The translations under genes and the position numbers were made by a program. Shown here in pieces: positions 1 through 6,652 of a stretch of 18,406 nucleotides of DNA. The stretch is from Anaerolineae bacterium (lineage in GTDB: Bacteria; Chloroflexota; Anaerolineae; Anaerolineales; E44-bin32), in the NCBI GenBank assembly GCA_030598885.1, contig JAUVOZ010000019.1, positions 1-18,406 on the forward strand. The letters run 5' to 3'. The notes beneath the pieces are model-generated. The model saw only the letters and a program-made list of their open reading frames with translations, did no database searches and had not been told where the DNA came from. Every line of letters starts with the position of its first letter. Within the stretch, counting starts at the first letter, position 1.

Positions 1-259
1 CCGCATCCCGCTCAGCGAGATCTCTGACGATGTCGATGGTGAGGTGGCGATTAACACCCACATACGCAGCATCGGGGCTTCCCGGTAGCTCCTCCACCGA
101 GCGGTAGACCGTGCGCCCCAGGATCTCCGTTTTCTTGGGATGGACCGGCCAGATCTCCCCTTTGTATCCCATGCGATCGCTCTGGCGAATCGTCTCCTGG
201 GCATTCGCACCGCCAAAAGCGGCAATGGAACGCGGGTTCAAAAGACGCTCAAACTGCAT
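1..259 (-). CDS. Acyl-CoA synthetase (NDP-forming type), N-terminal CoA-binding part, cut by window edge
   Basis: The visible 86 codons begin MQFERLLNPRSIAAFGG and continue through IRQSDRMGYKGEIWPVHPKK and AAYVGVNRH. This is the pattern of the Rossmann CoA-binding domain at the N-terminus of ADP/GDP-forming acetyl/acyl-CoA synthetases (acetate-CoA ligase alpha-like; related to Pat acetyltransferases). The ATG at 257-259 is preceded on the minus strand by GGGAGGG at about 6 nt, which fixes the start. The catalytic-His and ATP-grasp domains would lie beyond position 1, so it cannot be decided whether it is a full synthetase or a stand-alone CoA-binding subunit. It is separated from the broken gene upstream by about 125 bases (260-383) in which I see no gene, so it probably has its own transcription start. 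The family makes or uses acyl-CoA thioesters in the cytoplasm, which fits the acyl-CoA genes on the same strand. Confidence 0.8.
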   Translation of the reverse strand, partial: MQFERLLNPRSIAAFGGANAQETIRQSDRMGYKGEIWPVHPKKTEILGRTVYRSVEELPGSPDAAYVGVNRHLTIDIVRDLAERDA

Positions 260-383
260 GTGTTGCCCTCCCGGCGAGTGCTTCGCCGTTTAGCAACCCC
301 CGGCTCGATTCAGCGCGATAACCCCGACAGACACTCATGGATGATCTACTCCGCGTTCGAGGTGATTCGAGACACCGGACCGA

Positions 384-623
384 GGGGATTTCGTTAACCA
401 AATCAGAAAGTTCATGAACAAAAGCTATTACAAGCACTGATTTGACATCCTTGGGCGAATTTACTTTTTTGTAGCCATCGTAATAAGGTGATTTGTCGTA
501 TATCTCAAATGAAGGTGAGTTCTTAAGCAATTCAATCCCTGCAATGCCTGCCAATGAGGCACCAAACGCTTTGACCTTTTCGATGATATCGGTGGTGATA
601 TCTGGATGAGTGCACGAATTCAT
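384..623 (-). pseudogene. Truncated QueG-like iron-sulfur protein, N-terminal fragment
   Basis: The first roughly 80 codons from the ATG at 623 read like the N-terminus of the epoxyqueuosine reductase/reductive-dehalogenase-like family: an opening helix (DIIEKVKAFGASLAGIAG) and then PKDVKSVLVIAFVHELSD, matching the usual 'P-x-x-A-K-S-V-I-V' strand. After residue 80 (about position 384) the frame turns into arginine/serine-rich sequence without family features and runs on to a stop at 249. Complete family members exceed 250 residues and carry two 4Fe-4S cysteine motifs; none is present. I read it as the 5' remnant of a gene cut by a deletion or rearrangement that joined it to the upstream region of the acyl-CoA synthetase. 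It lies 66 bases after the AbfD-like gene and was probably the last gene of that operon. The family assignment from 80 residues is moderate. Confidence 0.5.
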
Positions 624-688
624 AAGCTTTCTTTCAACGTCTTCCCCACTTCATACGGTAATACAAATGACTACTGCTACACCTAGCT

Positions 689-2161
689 TTACTTCTTCTT
701 CGGCTTCTGAGGCTCGGGAACTTCTTCCTCAATATTTATGATCTTCCTAGCGTAATCGACATACTCCTCCATCGGCGTCGTAAACCTGATAACTATTTTT
801 GCGCCATCAGGTGAACCACCGCCATGCATGCAACCTGGAATCCCGGCGCCGACGGTCAACCATTCAGCCAAACGGGCTGCTTTGAAGCGCGTTTCGCCTG
901 AACCTATCCCCGCCTTTAAGTACTTATGTAGCAGGTGGCCGTATTCAGGATTGGTGAAATCCTTATATGAGGGCATACATCCGGTTTCGGCGATGCCCCC
1001 GCCTATTTCCTGCGTGAGCCTTTTTACTTCGTATGGCAGCGTAGCTACCATGACCTTATTGGTATTGGCGGTGAGCGGATCGGCAAACCATGATCCAGAT
1101 GGATGTTGAGATCCCATGGCACACGCGCCTACTCCCAGGCCATATGTAATTTGGTTATTGATCGACATATCAACCAGCTTATTTATAAACGTTCTTGTGG
1201 AAAGGCCGTTAGCCCGAGCCATCAATATGGAGGTCCCGAGCATGACATCTCCTTGACCCGCGACGCAGGCACCGATACATGCCCGGTAGTTAGCGACGAA
1301 GAACTGGATAACCTTGCCTGTATATTCATACTCTTTGCACATGAACACCCGTTGCTTTGGCACAAACACATCTTCAAACAATAGAAAAGCCTGGGTAATT
1401 CCCGTATCCGGGACTTCAACATCCGCAGTCTCCTCAAGTTCCCGCCGGTCACTAGGATGGGTTGTTTCCACAATTGTCAAACCCTCGATGTCTCGGGGAA
1501 CGACACAGGCCACCGCGAAATCCTGATCCGCTTCACGGTAAATACCACCGGGTAAAAGGAAGATTTCCTGTGAAGCTGCAGTGCCACAAATCATGAGCTT
1601 AGCCCCACGAATGACAATGCCGTCATCACGGACTTCCGTTATCCTGAGATTGGTGTCCAGATCCGGCTGCTGCGAGGGCTTAAGGCTGCGATCACCTTTT
1701 GCATCGGTCATGGCTCCTGCCACTGTTAGCCCCTTGCTCTGGGCTGAGAGGATCCAATTTTTCAGCCTCTCTTGATAGTCTGTACCAAACTCCTCGTCTA
1801 TCTCATGCGTAATTGCCCACATAACATTCTGGGCGTTCCAGCCACAACAAACCGCGCCAGTACAACTTCCGGTGCGCCGGTAATTTTGGCGCTTCATCTT
1901 CATGTTAGCGATAAGATCATCCGAGGTCTGCGTCATGGAATTCCAGCGTAGGATTTTCTCACCGCTAAACATGGAAGTAGTAGTGTACATATCTGCTAAT
2001 TCCGGATCGGTGGCTGCGTCATAATTAAGAGCGTGGCTTTCGACTGTCCGTTTGGTTACCGGGTGTGTAGTGACGTCTTCGATTAGTTCCCCAAACTTGT
2101 AGACATTCGGACGTAGCTCCCGAAGCGCGGCCAGATATTCATCTCTGGTTTTGATTGACAT
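689..2161 (-). CDS. 4-hydroxybutyryl-CoA dehydratase/4-HPA 3-hydroxylase family flavoprotein with altered active site
   Basis: A 490-residue protein, the exact length of AbfD, collinear with that family: MKMKRQ (87-92), GGAMTDAKGDRSLKPSQQ-like block (149-165), RGAK (185-188), FEDVFVPKQRVFMC (262-275), DPLTAN (361-366) and MHGGGSP (445-451). Family members bind FAD; the dehydratases add a 4Fe-4S cluster held by C99, C103, H292 and C299 (Clostridium aminobutyricum numbering). Compared from memory, this protein has C100 and C105/C106, Y292 in place of the His, C295, and C299. E257 becomes Q257, Y296 becomes I296, K300 becomes V300, and the Glu before S-M-H-G becomes Gly443. It is therefore unlikely to be an ordinary 4-hydroxybutyryl-CoA dehydratase. 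C295 could replace the His as an all-cysteine cluster ligand, which is inference. The start has AAGGAGA about 6 nt upstream. It follows EtfA by 101 bases and sits in the TetR-controlled operon, so electron exchange with the Etf is plausible. The C-terminus ends in a short Pro/Lys-rich tail. Confidence 0.85.
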   Translation of the reverse strand: MSIKTRDEYLAALRELRPNVYKFGELIEDVTTHPVTKRTVESHALNYDAATDPELADMYTTTSMFSGEKILRWNSMTQTSDDLIANMKMKRQNYRRTGSCTGAVCCGWNAQNVMWAITHEIDEEFGTDYQERLKNWILSAQSKGLTVAGAMTDAKGDRSLKPSQQPDLDTNLRITEVRDDGIVIRGAKLMICGTAASQEIFLLPGGIYREADQDFAVACVVPRDIEGLTIVETTHPSDRRELEETADVEVPDTGITQAFLLFEDVFVPKQRVFMCKEYEYTGKVIQFFVANYRACIGACVAGQGDVMLGTSILMARANGLSTRTFINKLVDMSINNQITYGLGVGACAMGSQHPSGSWFADPLTANTNKVMVATLPYEVKRLTQEIGGGIAETGCMPSYKDFTNPEYGHLLHKYLKAGIGSGETRFKAARLAEWLTVGAGIPGCMHGGGSPDGAKIVIRFTTPMEEYVDYARKIINIEEEVPEPQKPKKK

Positions 2162-2216
2162 TCTTGATCTCCTTCTATCTTCAACTCAAGGAAGCGAGGG
2201 GTTGTATACATAATCA

Positions 2217-2277
2217 GTGATATGTGAGCCATATTCGGCGTTAAATCATCGCGTATCACGCATCATGTATTACGAGA
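2217..2277. repeat. Intergenic degenerate repeat, copy A
   Basis: The gap between the EtfA and AbfD-like genes holds GTGATA (2217-2222) facing TATCAC (2254-2259), runs of ATCACG-like units, and a core GTGAG..TATTCGG.G..AAATCATC (2224-2250). The same core recurs at 5417-5441 with a 2-nt indel. This suggests a diverged, partly palindromic dispersed element of the REP/MITE kind rather than coding sequence. No protein and no terminal duplications are visible. Confidence 0.4.
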
Positions 2278-3261
2278 CCAATACTCCTTGATCTTCTCAA
2301 TAAATACTGGAATAAATCCCCGGCAGTCATCAACGACGCCATAATCCACTTGTTCAAAAACCGGTGATTTAGCATCATTATTTATCGCTACCATCACTTG
2401 AGCACCTACGATGCCGACCATATGCTGCAATTCGCCCGACAACCCCACCCCGATATAGAGCTCAGGATTGACAATTTTGCCGCTCTGCCCGATCATCGTC
2501 TCCAATTCAGTCCAGCCTTCATCAACGGCCGGCCGAGTGGAGCCGAGAGCAGCGTTAAGCACTTCCGCCAGATCGGCTATTACCTGCCATCCCTCATGAT
2601 CACCCGCACCGGCTCCACCAGCAACAACGATGGGAGCCGATTCAAGAGGTATACCTTCCGGTTCCTCATAGATGACTTCCAGTGTTTCTATCCGGTGGGG
2701 GACTTCACCTGGAGCATCAAGTGGAACAACCTCTCCGGTTCTGTTCTCATCCGGTTCTGGCGTAGGGAAAACCCCTTTAGCAACGGTTGCCATCTGGGGT
2801 CGCTTCTCAGGACAGGTAATCGTGAGTAATCCGCCATAAGCAGGCACCATCGCTTCCAGGAGTTTGTCCTCGTTGAGCACCAGATCAATGCAGTGAGCCG
2901 TCAACCCGGTTTCCAATCTAGCTGCTACCAGCGGCGCCAATTCTCTTCCCGTGGATGTCGAACCGATAAGCACAATTTCCGGCTTATGCTCTTTAGCGAG
3001 TCTTACAATTATTTCAGTATAAATCTCTTGTTGATAACAGGTCAGCTCAGGATTGTTTCCCAGATAGACTTTGTTGGCGCCGGCCGCAAACAACTGCCGG
3101 CTTTGTCCATTCAATTTATCTCCCAGGAGAACAACCTCTACTGAAGTTTTGATCTCATCAGCCAATTTGCGCGCATGGCCAATCAGCTGGAGCGATTCCA
3201 TAAGAATCCGACCGCCAATCTGCTCAGCAATAACCCATACAGCACCGCATGAGCTTTTCAT
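2263..3261 (-). CDS. etfA: Electron transfer flavoprotein, alpha subunit
   Basis: A 332-residue EtfA that pairs with the EtfB just upstream (15-base gap) to move electrons between acyl-CoA dehydrogenase-type flavoproteins and a redox partner in the cytoplasm. The N-terminal domain opens with VWVIAEQ (8-14). The C-terminal FAD domain shows STRPAVDEGW (241-250), IGQSGKIVNPELYIGVGLSG (257-276), QHMVGI (279-284) and AINNDAKSPVFEQVDYGVV (292-310), all hallmark positions. The loop that usually reads G-G-R-G is G-G-A-G here (215-218). No N-terminal ferredoxin domain is fused. The short hydrophilic lead (MKSSCG) and the tight junction support the ATG at 3261. Its neighbours, an acyl-CoA dehydrogenase and an AbfD-like flavoprotein, are the likely electron donors or acceptors. 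Confidence 0.95.
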   Translation of the reverse strand: MKSSCGAVWVIAEQIGGRILMESLQLIGHARKLADEIKTSVEVVLLGDKLNGQSRQLFAAGANKVYLGNNPELTCYQQEIYTEIIVRLAKEHKPEIVLIGSTSTGRELAPLVAARLETGLTAHCIDLVLNEDKLLEAMVPAYGGLLTITCPEKRPQMATVAKGVFPTPEPDENRTGEVVPLDAPGEVPHRIETLEVIYEEPEGIPLESAPIVVAGGAGAGDHEGWQVIADLAEVLNAALGSTRPAVDEGWTELETMIGQSGKIVNPELYIGVGLSGELQHMVGIVGAQVMVAINNDAKSPVFEQVDYGVVDDCRGFIPVFIEKIKEYWSRNT

Positions 3262-3276
3262 TGTTTTACATTTTCC

Positions 3277-4074
3277 CTATATGACGCCCGCCTCAACCAA
3301 CTTTTGAATTAGCTGTTCAGCTTTCTCTTCCCTAGTGCCAGTGATGATCTCAACTTCACGTTTGAGCTCTATGGAGGCCATGTTCGAAACAATTGTTGGC
3401 GACCCTTTCAAACCAACAGAGTCATCCGACACACACAATTCATTAATTCCCCAATGGGTAATCTCCCGTTTTCTAGCCTCGATAATTCCCGAAAAGCTGA
3501 GTGTCCTTGGATTGTTCAGTTCTCTGGTTACCGTAAGGACTGCTGGAATTTTTACCTGCACAACACGGAATCCATTATCCAGACTAGCTTTTACTTTCCA
3601 CCATTCACCTTCAGTTTCGATAATCTCTTTTACTCTTGTTACGATCGGTATTTTTAAAAAAGCACCGATTTCTGGTCCGACCCACTCCGTACTACTATCG
3701 CTGCTGGCCATCCCGCAAAAGATTACATGATACGATCCGATCTTCTCAATGCCCTTGGCAAGGGTATATGCAGTGGCATACGCATCAGCACCACTAAAAG
3801 CCAGATCGGAAAGCAGGAATCCCTGGTCAGCGCCCAAGGCTAAACACTCCTTGACAATATTGCCTGCCGAAGGTGGACCCATACTAAGCACCACAATTTG
3901 TGCATCAAGCTGTTCTTTAAGCTGTAGAGCTGCTTCCATTGCATTTTTGTCAAGTGGATTCAATACCAGCGGAATATCCCCCCTAATGAGGGTTTTTGTG
4001 ACAGGATTAATTCTTATCTTACGCTCCTGTTTAGGGTCAGGAACCGCTTTGACACATACAACGATCTTAAGCAT
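3277..4074 (-). CDS. etfB: Electron transfer flavoprotein, beta subunit, bifurcating-like sequence style
   Basis: A 265-residue EtfB. The nucleotide-binding core begins KIVVCVKAVPDP (3-14) and NPLDKNAMEAAL (39-50). The family signature lies near 177-203 (PAVLTVTRELNNPR, FSGIIEARKREI). The segment GADQGFLLSD-LAFSGADAYATAYTL (81-105) resembles the GAD-LLSDRAFAGAD-TSYTL pattern that I associate with electron-bifurcating Etfs (Bcd/EtfAB, caffeyl-CoA reductase), where EtfB carries the bifurcating FAD and takes NADH. Classical aerobic Etfs bind AMP there. If so, the complex would couple NADH, ferredoxin and a CoA-ester enzyme; this is inference from motif style. The gene lies 147 bases after the acyl-CoA dehydrogenase stop and 15 bases before etfA. 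The Shine-Dalgarno site is weak (GTAGG). Confidence 0.93.
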   Translation of the reverse strand: MLKIVVCVKAVPDPKQERKIRINPVTKTLIRGDIPLVLNPLDKNAMEAALQLKEQLDAQIVVLSMGPPSAGNIVKECLALGADQGFLLSDLAFSGADAYATAYTLAKGIEKIGSYHVIFCGMASSDSSTEWVGPEIGAFLKIPIVTRVKEIIETEGEWWKVKASLDNGFRVVQVKIPAVLTVTRELNNPRTLSFSGIIEARKREITHWGINELCVSDDSVGLKGSPTIVSNMASIELKREVEIITGTREEKAEQLIQKLVEAGVI

Positions 4075-4120
4075 TGGATAAAACCTACGCTAAATCAAGG
4101 AACTAAACTTTACTCTGTAT

Positions 4121-4237
4121 TCACCTTCGCGTAAGGACTAAAACAGCGTCATCCCAGCCAACTGGATGCCCAAATAAGCCGTTTTGAGATAATTTCCACG
4201 ATTCCTCAACTTCTGTATGGGCTATGAAAGTACCCAA
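4121..4237 (-). other. Short open frame overlapping the acyl-CoA dehydrogenase stop, possible remnant
   Basis: In the 147-base gap before etfB, a frame from a possible TTG at 4237 encodes about 38 residues, including HTEVEESWKLSQNGLFGHPV and DDAVLVLTRR. The composition is protein-like, but there is no clear ribosome binding site and I recognise no family. It may be a tiny gene, a fragment left by deletion, or chance. Confidence 0.15.
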
Positions 4238-5358
4238 CGGGCGATAATAACCTTCATAATGTCAGAGGTACCTGCCGATGGCCCCAGAACTGCGGAATCA
4301 CGCAAATAGCGGGTGACCGGATATTCTTCCATGCAGCCATAGCCACCATGGATATCAACCGCTGTTTTTGCTGCCCTTTGCGCTGCTTCGGTTGTGAAAT
4401 ACTTTGCTACCGCAAATTCGTTGCTCGCGCGCTCACCTTTATCCTGCATGGATGCCGCTCGAAATCCCAGCAGGCGGCCCGCTTCGAGATCGATCTTCAT
4501 ATCCGCTAACTTGTTCTGGATCGTCTGCAGTTTACTAATTGGTTTTCCGTAAAGAATTCGTTCATTGGCGAATTTGACAGACGCTTCTAGACAAGCGGTA
4601 TGTAGCCCTAAAGCACAACCGACCATTCCACCTCTACCAACATCTCCAATAGCAGACATGGCAATCCGCAAGCCTTTTCCTTCCTCACCGAGCAGGTTTT
4701 CAGCTGGAATGCGGCACTTTTTAAAAACCAACTCACCAGTATTGCACCCACGCATCCCTACTTTATGCTCTTCATGGGTAGGTTTGAACCCATCCGTTCC
4801 CTTTTCAACGACGAAGGTCGAGAAAGCTTCGGGGTTCTCCTCGTCCACAGCGAAAACAGTAATTGTGTCAGCGATGTGTGAATTGGTGATGAAACACTTG
4901 CGTCCGTTCAGAATGTAGCTGTCATCATCCTTCTTGTAAGACGTGCGACAACCCTTAGGATCAGAACCTCCTGTCGGTTCGGTTACTGCTATCGTGGCCA
5001 GCCGTTCTCCCTTCGCCAATCCAGGTAAATATTTCTGTTTCTGCTCCTGGTTACCGAACCTTATGATAGGCTCAGTGCCCAGGGCAAAAATTTGGAGCAT
5101 CATAGCCGTCGCCACCGAAACCCGGCTGATTTCCTCCAGGGCGATGAGGCGGGCAACATAACCCAATCCAAGACCACCATATTCTTCAGGAATGGTCAAT
5201 GCCATCATTTCAGCTTCACCCAGGGCTTTGACAACTTCGTCAACGACCTTCGCCGTTTCTTCCATTTCAGAAACCTTGGGAGCGATCTTGGATTCTGCAA
5301 ATTCACGAGCTGCTTTCCTAAAAAGTTCCTGCTCTTCAGTAAATGTAAAATCAATCAT
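4222..5358 (-). CDS. Acyl-CoA dehydrogenase family flavoprotein lacking both canonical catalytic-base residues
   Basis: A 378-residue member of full family length. Visible marks are IPEEYGGLGLG (56-66), the FAD/CoA block AVTEPTGGSDPKG (124-136), NGRKCFITNS (151-160), a YGKPI-LQTIQNKLADM stretch, and IHGGYGCMEEYPVTRYLRDS. Most relatives abstract the C2 proton with a Glu in a Y-E-G-T motif near the C-terminus; here it reads S-A-G-T with Ala362. Isovaleryl- and long-chain enzymes instead use a Glu in a D-L-E-R helix; here it is D-V-G-R with Gly241. No acidic residue is at either site. Either the base sits elsewhere or the enzyme does non-dehydrogenating chemistry, as in 3-sulfinopropionyl-CoA desulfinase, which is reported to lack the catalytic Glu. 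The start has AAGGAGG 11 nt upstream. Etf genes follow directly, so it is the presumed Etf partner. Confidence 0.9.
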   Translation of the reverse strand: MIDFTFTEEQELFRKAAREFAESKIAPKVSEMEETAKVVDEVVKALGEAEMMALTIPEEYGGLGLGYVARLIALEEISRVSVATAMMLQIFALGTEPIIRFGNQEQKQKYLPGLAKGERLATIAVTEPTGGSDPKGCRTSYKKDDDSYILNGRKCFITNSHIADTITVFAVDEENPEAFSTFVVEKGTDGFKPTHEEHKVGMRGCNTGELVFKKCRIPAENLLGEEGKGLRIAMSAIGDVGRGGMVGCALGLHTACLEASVKFANERILYGKPISKLQTIQNKLADMKIDLEAGRLLGFRAASMQDKGERASNEFAVAKYFTTEAAQRAAKTAVDIHGGYGCMEEYPVTRYLRDSAVLGPSAGTSDIMKVIIARWVLS

Positions 5359-5397
5359 TGTTTAATTTTCCTCCTTAAGATGGCTTTTACTTCTTAT

Positions 5398-5481
5398 CAT
5401 ATGTGAAATGTAATACGTGAGGTATTCGGTGCAAAATCATCACACCTCCTGCCTCACTTTTCACTCATCACGTCTCACCTA
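5398..5481. repeat. Intergenic degenerate repeat, copy B
   Basis: This stretch shares the core GTGAG..TATTCGG.G..AAATCATC (5417-5441) with copy A at 2224-2250. It also has CATATGTGAAATG on its left and a run of TCAC(G)-type units on its right (CTCACTTTTCACTCATCACG), which are partly complementary to the left side. The two copies flank the acyl-CoA dehydrogenase-EtfB-EtfA block. No coding signal is seen inside. Confidence 0.4.
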
Positions 5482-5782
5482 TCACATCTCACACTGTCCC
5501 CTCTTAACGCAGAGCGCACCCCACATATAGCTGATTCCCGCTCCAATGATGATCATTAAATCTCCATCTTGAGCCGCCCAGATGGCCATTTGGTTTGGGT
5601 GGTCATCCGAGCCAGTCATACACTTTTTGCTTGATGCCCAGCTTCTCGCGAACTACCCATTCGGGGAGTCCACTCTGTTCAGCAATATCAGTCGCAGTTA
5701 GAACTGGCTCCGGCAGGTACATGCCAATGCTGACTATACCAACGGATCCATGATCTGGTGAATTCACCGGATTCTCTGCCAC
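5482..5782 (-). pseudogene. FabH-like 3-oxoacyl-ACP synthase III family gene, internally deleted and frameshifted
   Basis: From a GTG at 5782, just after the SDR stop, the frame reads VGIVSIGMYLPEPVLTATDI and SGLPEWVVREKLGIKQKV, the N-terminus of the ketoacyl-synthase III/HMG-CoA-synthase-like family. It then hits a stop after W-L-G. Shifting frame restores SDDHPNQMAIWAA, the expected next block. The sequence then jumps directly to QDGDLMIIIGAGISYMWGAL, which is the extreme C-terminus of the same family (usually G-D-L-V-L-x-x-G-F-G-A-G-x-x-W-G-A). About 230 residues with the catalytic Cys-His-Asn are missing. The ends are still recognisable, so the loss looks fairly recent. Intact relatives condense or transfer acyl groups on CoA or ACP. 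Its place between the SDR and acyl-CoA dehydrogenase genes indicates it was once part of the operon's pathway. Confidence 0.75.
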
Positions 5783-5784
5783 GC

Positions 5785-6606
5785 TTATGTTCCAATCACA
5801 ATCCCGCCATCCACTCTCAGTACCGTCCCCGAAATGTAACTAGCCTCGTCGGATGCCAAGAAGAGGTAGGCATTGGCGACATCCCGTGGCTGGCCCAGTC
5901 GACCCAAAGGTGTGCTTTCCCTCATCCCGTCTAGAATCTTCTTTGGCATAGACTTGACCATATCAGTTGCAGTAGGACCAGGCGCCACAGTGTTAACACG
6001 GATATTGTAGCGACCGAGCTCGCGCGCCCAAACCTTGGTCATGCCTACGACTCCCGCTTTAGCGGCAATATAGTTGGTTTGACCGAAATTCCCATCCAGA
6101 CCGACGACAGAGGTGGCATTGAGGATCACACCGCTCCCCTGTTGGATCATGTGGGGCGCAACAGCTTGGGTGCAATTGAACACTCCCTTGAGATTGACCG
6201 CTATCACTAGGTCAAAATCAGCCTCAGACATCTGCTTGACCAGTTTGCCATCCTTGACCTTAACCAGGGTGGAGTCGCGTAGGATGCCGGCATTGTTGAC
6301 TAACACATCTACCCTTCCGTACCTTCCCACCACATCATCTACCCATTCCTGCACCGCGCTCCGATCAGTGACATCAACCTTGTAAAAGCTATGTCCTATC
6401 CCCTCCGCTGCGCTCTGAGATGTTGACCCAAAGCTTGTCGCAGGGTTGACCTCCTGACTAAGTGCCTGAATCATAGCTTGCCCATGATCCTCATTAACGT
6501 CGCAGATAACCACCTTGGCCCCTTCCTCAGCAAAGCGTTCAGCCGTGGCTTTCCCAATGCCGACCGCGCCCCCGGTGATGAGGGTTACTCTACCTTCCAG
6601 ACGCAT
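5785..6606 (-). CDS. Short-chain dehydrogenase/reductase, FabG-like 3-hydroxyacyl/ketoacyl oxidoreductase
   Basis: A 273-residue SDR. Counting from the ATG at 6606, the dinucleotide motif T-G-x3-G-I-G is at 11-18. Asp36 after the second strand points to NAD(H) rather than NADP(H). NNAG is at 104-107, and the catalytic set is Asn138, Ser166, Tyr179 and Lys183. The C-terminus is YISGTVLRVDGG, as in FabG-type enzymes. A Ser/Gly-rich insert of about 20 residues (50-72) separates the Rossmann strands and is unusual. The frame extends upstream to a TTG at 6672 that overlaps the TetR gene, but the purine-rich GGAAAGGGAG directly before 6606 and the motif spacing favour the internal ATG. Likely role: interconversion of a 3-hydroxyacyl and 3-oxoacyl thioester, or of an alcohol and ketone. 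It follows TetR by 46 bases, and the ruined FabH-like gene starts 3 bases after its stop, so these genes are co-transcribed. Confidence 0.9.
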   Translation of the reverse strand: MRLEGRVTLITGGAVGIGKATAERFAEEGAKVVICDVNEDHGQAMIQALSQEVNPATSFGSTSQSAAEGIGHSFYKVDVTDRSAVQEWVDDVVGRYGRVDVLVNNAGILRDSTLVKVKDGKLVKQMSEADFDLVIAVNLKGVFNCTQAVAPHMIQQGSGVILNATSVVGLDGNFGQTNYIAAKAGVVGMTKVWARELGRYNIRVNTVAPGPTATDMVKSMPKKILDGMRESTPLGRLGQPRDVANAYLFLASDEASYISGTVLRVDGGIVIGT

Positions 6607-6652
6607 AACTCCCTTTCCCTTTTCCTGCTGGCGGCTGCTTTTTTCAGTAGAC

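Noticed and set aside
249..383. C-terminal part of the minus-strand frame that continues from the QueG-like fragment
   Set aside because: Arg/Ser-rich and without family features; it lies in the upstream region of the acyl-CoA synthetase and reads as chance extension past a junction.
689..2161. Calling this gene abfD outright
   Set aside because: Family and length fit, but the catalytic and cluster residues differ at most key positions, so a specific gene name would mislead.
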